Assembly (NCBI GenBank): GCA_902524235.1
Contig: CABZCF010000008.1
Span: forward strand, 1-51,919
Origin: an uncultured Pelagibacteraceae bacterium
GTDB lineage: Bacteria > Pseudomonadota > Alphaproteobacteria > Pelagibacterales > Pelagibacteraceae
Direction: 5' to 3'
Length of the DNA: 51,919 bases
In this document: positions 51,430 through 51,919 of the stretch, one piece after another
Layout of the letters: each line of letters opens with the position of its first letter
Position numbering within the stretch: the first letter of the stretch is position 1
Position numbers and translations under genes: made by a program
The notes under the pieces: model-generated
Database searches by the model: none
Told to the model about the DNA's origin: nothing
What the model saw: the letters and a program-made list of their open reading frames with translations, nothing else

Positions 51430-51919
51430 TTTATTAGACCATTCCAAAAATATTTAGATAAGTCTTTTCCGGTAAGTTGCTTAAATTGAGGAAGTCCGGT
51501 TGGAGAAGTTACATTTATATCACCTATTAATTTACCAGAAACAAAATCTATTCCTGCAAAATATATGTTATTTTTATGTAAATCTTTAGCAACAATCTTT
51601 GCTATTTTTAACTCATTTAAATTTAATGTTGTATTAATTGCTGTGCCTCCCTGTGATAAATTAGATAAAATTGAGTTTTTAGAGGGAACACGTTTGATAG
51701 CTCCACAAACTTTCCCATTAATTATAAAAACTCTTTTATCACCTTTTTTAACCATTGGTAAAAATTTTTGTATCATGGCATGTCCAATTTTATTTAAATA
51801 TAATGAAACACGTTTTTTATTAAAATTTTTATTTATAAACATAATATCTTTTCCAGCATAACCATTAATCGGTTTTATAACCAATTGTTTATAATTCTTA
51901 TAAAATTTATTTATTTTGT
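51426..51919 (-). CDS. gshB: Glutathione synthetase (partial, C-terminal)
   Basis: The frame stays open to the right edge, so only about 164 C-terminal residues are present and the start is outside the window. They form the second half of the GshB ATP-grasp domain: [49 protein letters not shown], and [20 protein letters not shown] followed by SPTGLPQF. GshB joins glycine to gamma-glutamylcysteine. Glycine could come from betaine demethylation in the same cell. The stop overlaps fhs in TTAG. Confidence 0.88.
   Translation of the reverse strand, partial: KINKFYKNYKQLVIKPINGYAGKDIMFINKNFNKKRVSLYLNKIGHAMIQKFLPMVKKGDKRVFIINGKVCGAIKRVPSKNSILSNLSQGGTAINTTLNLNELKIAKIVAKDLHKNNIYFAGIDFVSGKLIGDINVTSPTGLPQFKQLTGKDLSKYFWNGLIN

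Noticed and set aside
1..51919. Insertion sequences, prophage, CRISPR arrays, tRNA or rRNA genes
   Set aside because: No transposase, integrase, direct-repeat/spacer pattern or cloverleaf-sized intergenic space was seen; gaps are nearly all shorter than 135 bp.

Overview
The window looks like a chromosomal segment of a SAR11-type (Pelagibacterales) alphaproteobacterium. The reasons are very low GC, lysine- and asparagine-rich proteins, intergenic gaps almost all under 150 bp, many start/stop overlaps, and a gene set dominated by uptake and oxidation of methylated osmolytes and one-carbon units. The assignment comes from base composition and gene content only; there is no rRNA or marker tree. 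I see no mobile element, CRISPR array, tRNA or rRNA.

Layout. 1-2368: partial acrylyl-CoA reductase-like gene, folE, hisI, a 2OG-Fe(II) oxygenase and a DUF2237 gene. 2370-8859 (minus): a dimethylglycine/sarcosine dehydrogenase coupled to EtfB, EtfA and ETF-ubiquinone oxidoreductase, with two small envelope genes upstream. 8912-14229 (plus): hydroxy-acid dehydrogenase, aldehyde dehydrogenase, VOC protein, homocysteine methyltransferase-like protein, MsrA and a serine hydrolase. 14226-17722 (minus): Fe-alcohol dehydrogenase, amidase and EamA exporter. 17761-23035: EamA exporter, then a complete glycine-betaine-type ABC transporter with a double-length fused permease. 23092-30865: GDPD phosphodiesterase, gamma-butyrobetaine hydroxylase-like oxygenase, a second ProV-type ATPase, SDR, pseudoazurin, GFA protein, L-carnitine dehydrogenase, a BKACE enzyme, a CitE-like lyase and a betainyl-CoA thioesterase-like protein. 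30915-35286: TauD-like oxygenase, BetA-like choline dehydrogenase, EamA exporter and another 2OG oxygenase. 35292-40500 (minus): CoA-binding protein, crotonase, nucleotidyltransferase, a beta-propeller autotransporter, a small kinase and a methyltransferase. 40634-45290 (plus): a second OpuAC-type binding protein and permease, an MTHFR-like protein, a DmdA/GcvT-like demethylase and a membrane protein. 45287-51919: a 55-aa four-cysteine protein, purE, purK, an SRAP protein, a GNAT, a lipoprotein, a methyltransferase, fhs and partial gshB.

How the parts fit (inference). Quaternary amines or sulfonium osmolytes enter through two glycine-betaine-family ABC systems. Gamma-butyrobetaine would be hydroxylated to carnitine, oxidised to dehydrocarnitine, cleaved to betainyl-CoA and hydrolysed to glycine betaine. 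Choline could enter through the BetA-like enzyme. Dimethylglycine or sarcosine is oxidised by the flavoenzyme, which passes electrons through ETF and ETF-QO to ubiquinone and methyl carbon to tetrahydrofolate. The separate transporter/MTHFR/DmdA-like cassette looks like a second uptake-plus-demethylation unit, and fhs handles formyl-THF. The most notable proposals are the carnitine-to-betaine cluster and the transporter-linked demethylase cassette. I saw no strong sign of a wholly unknown class of system.
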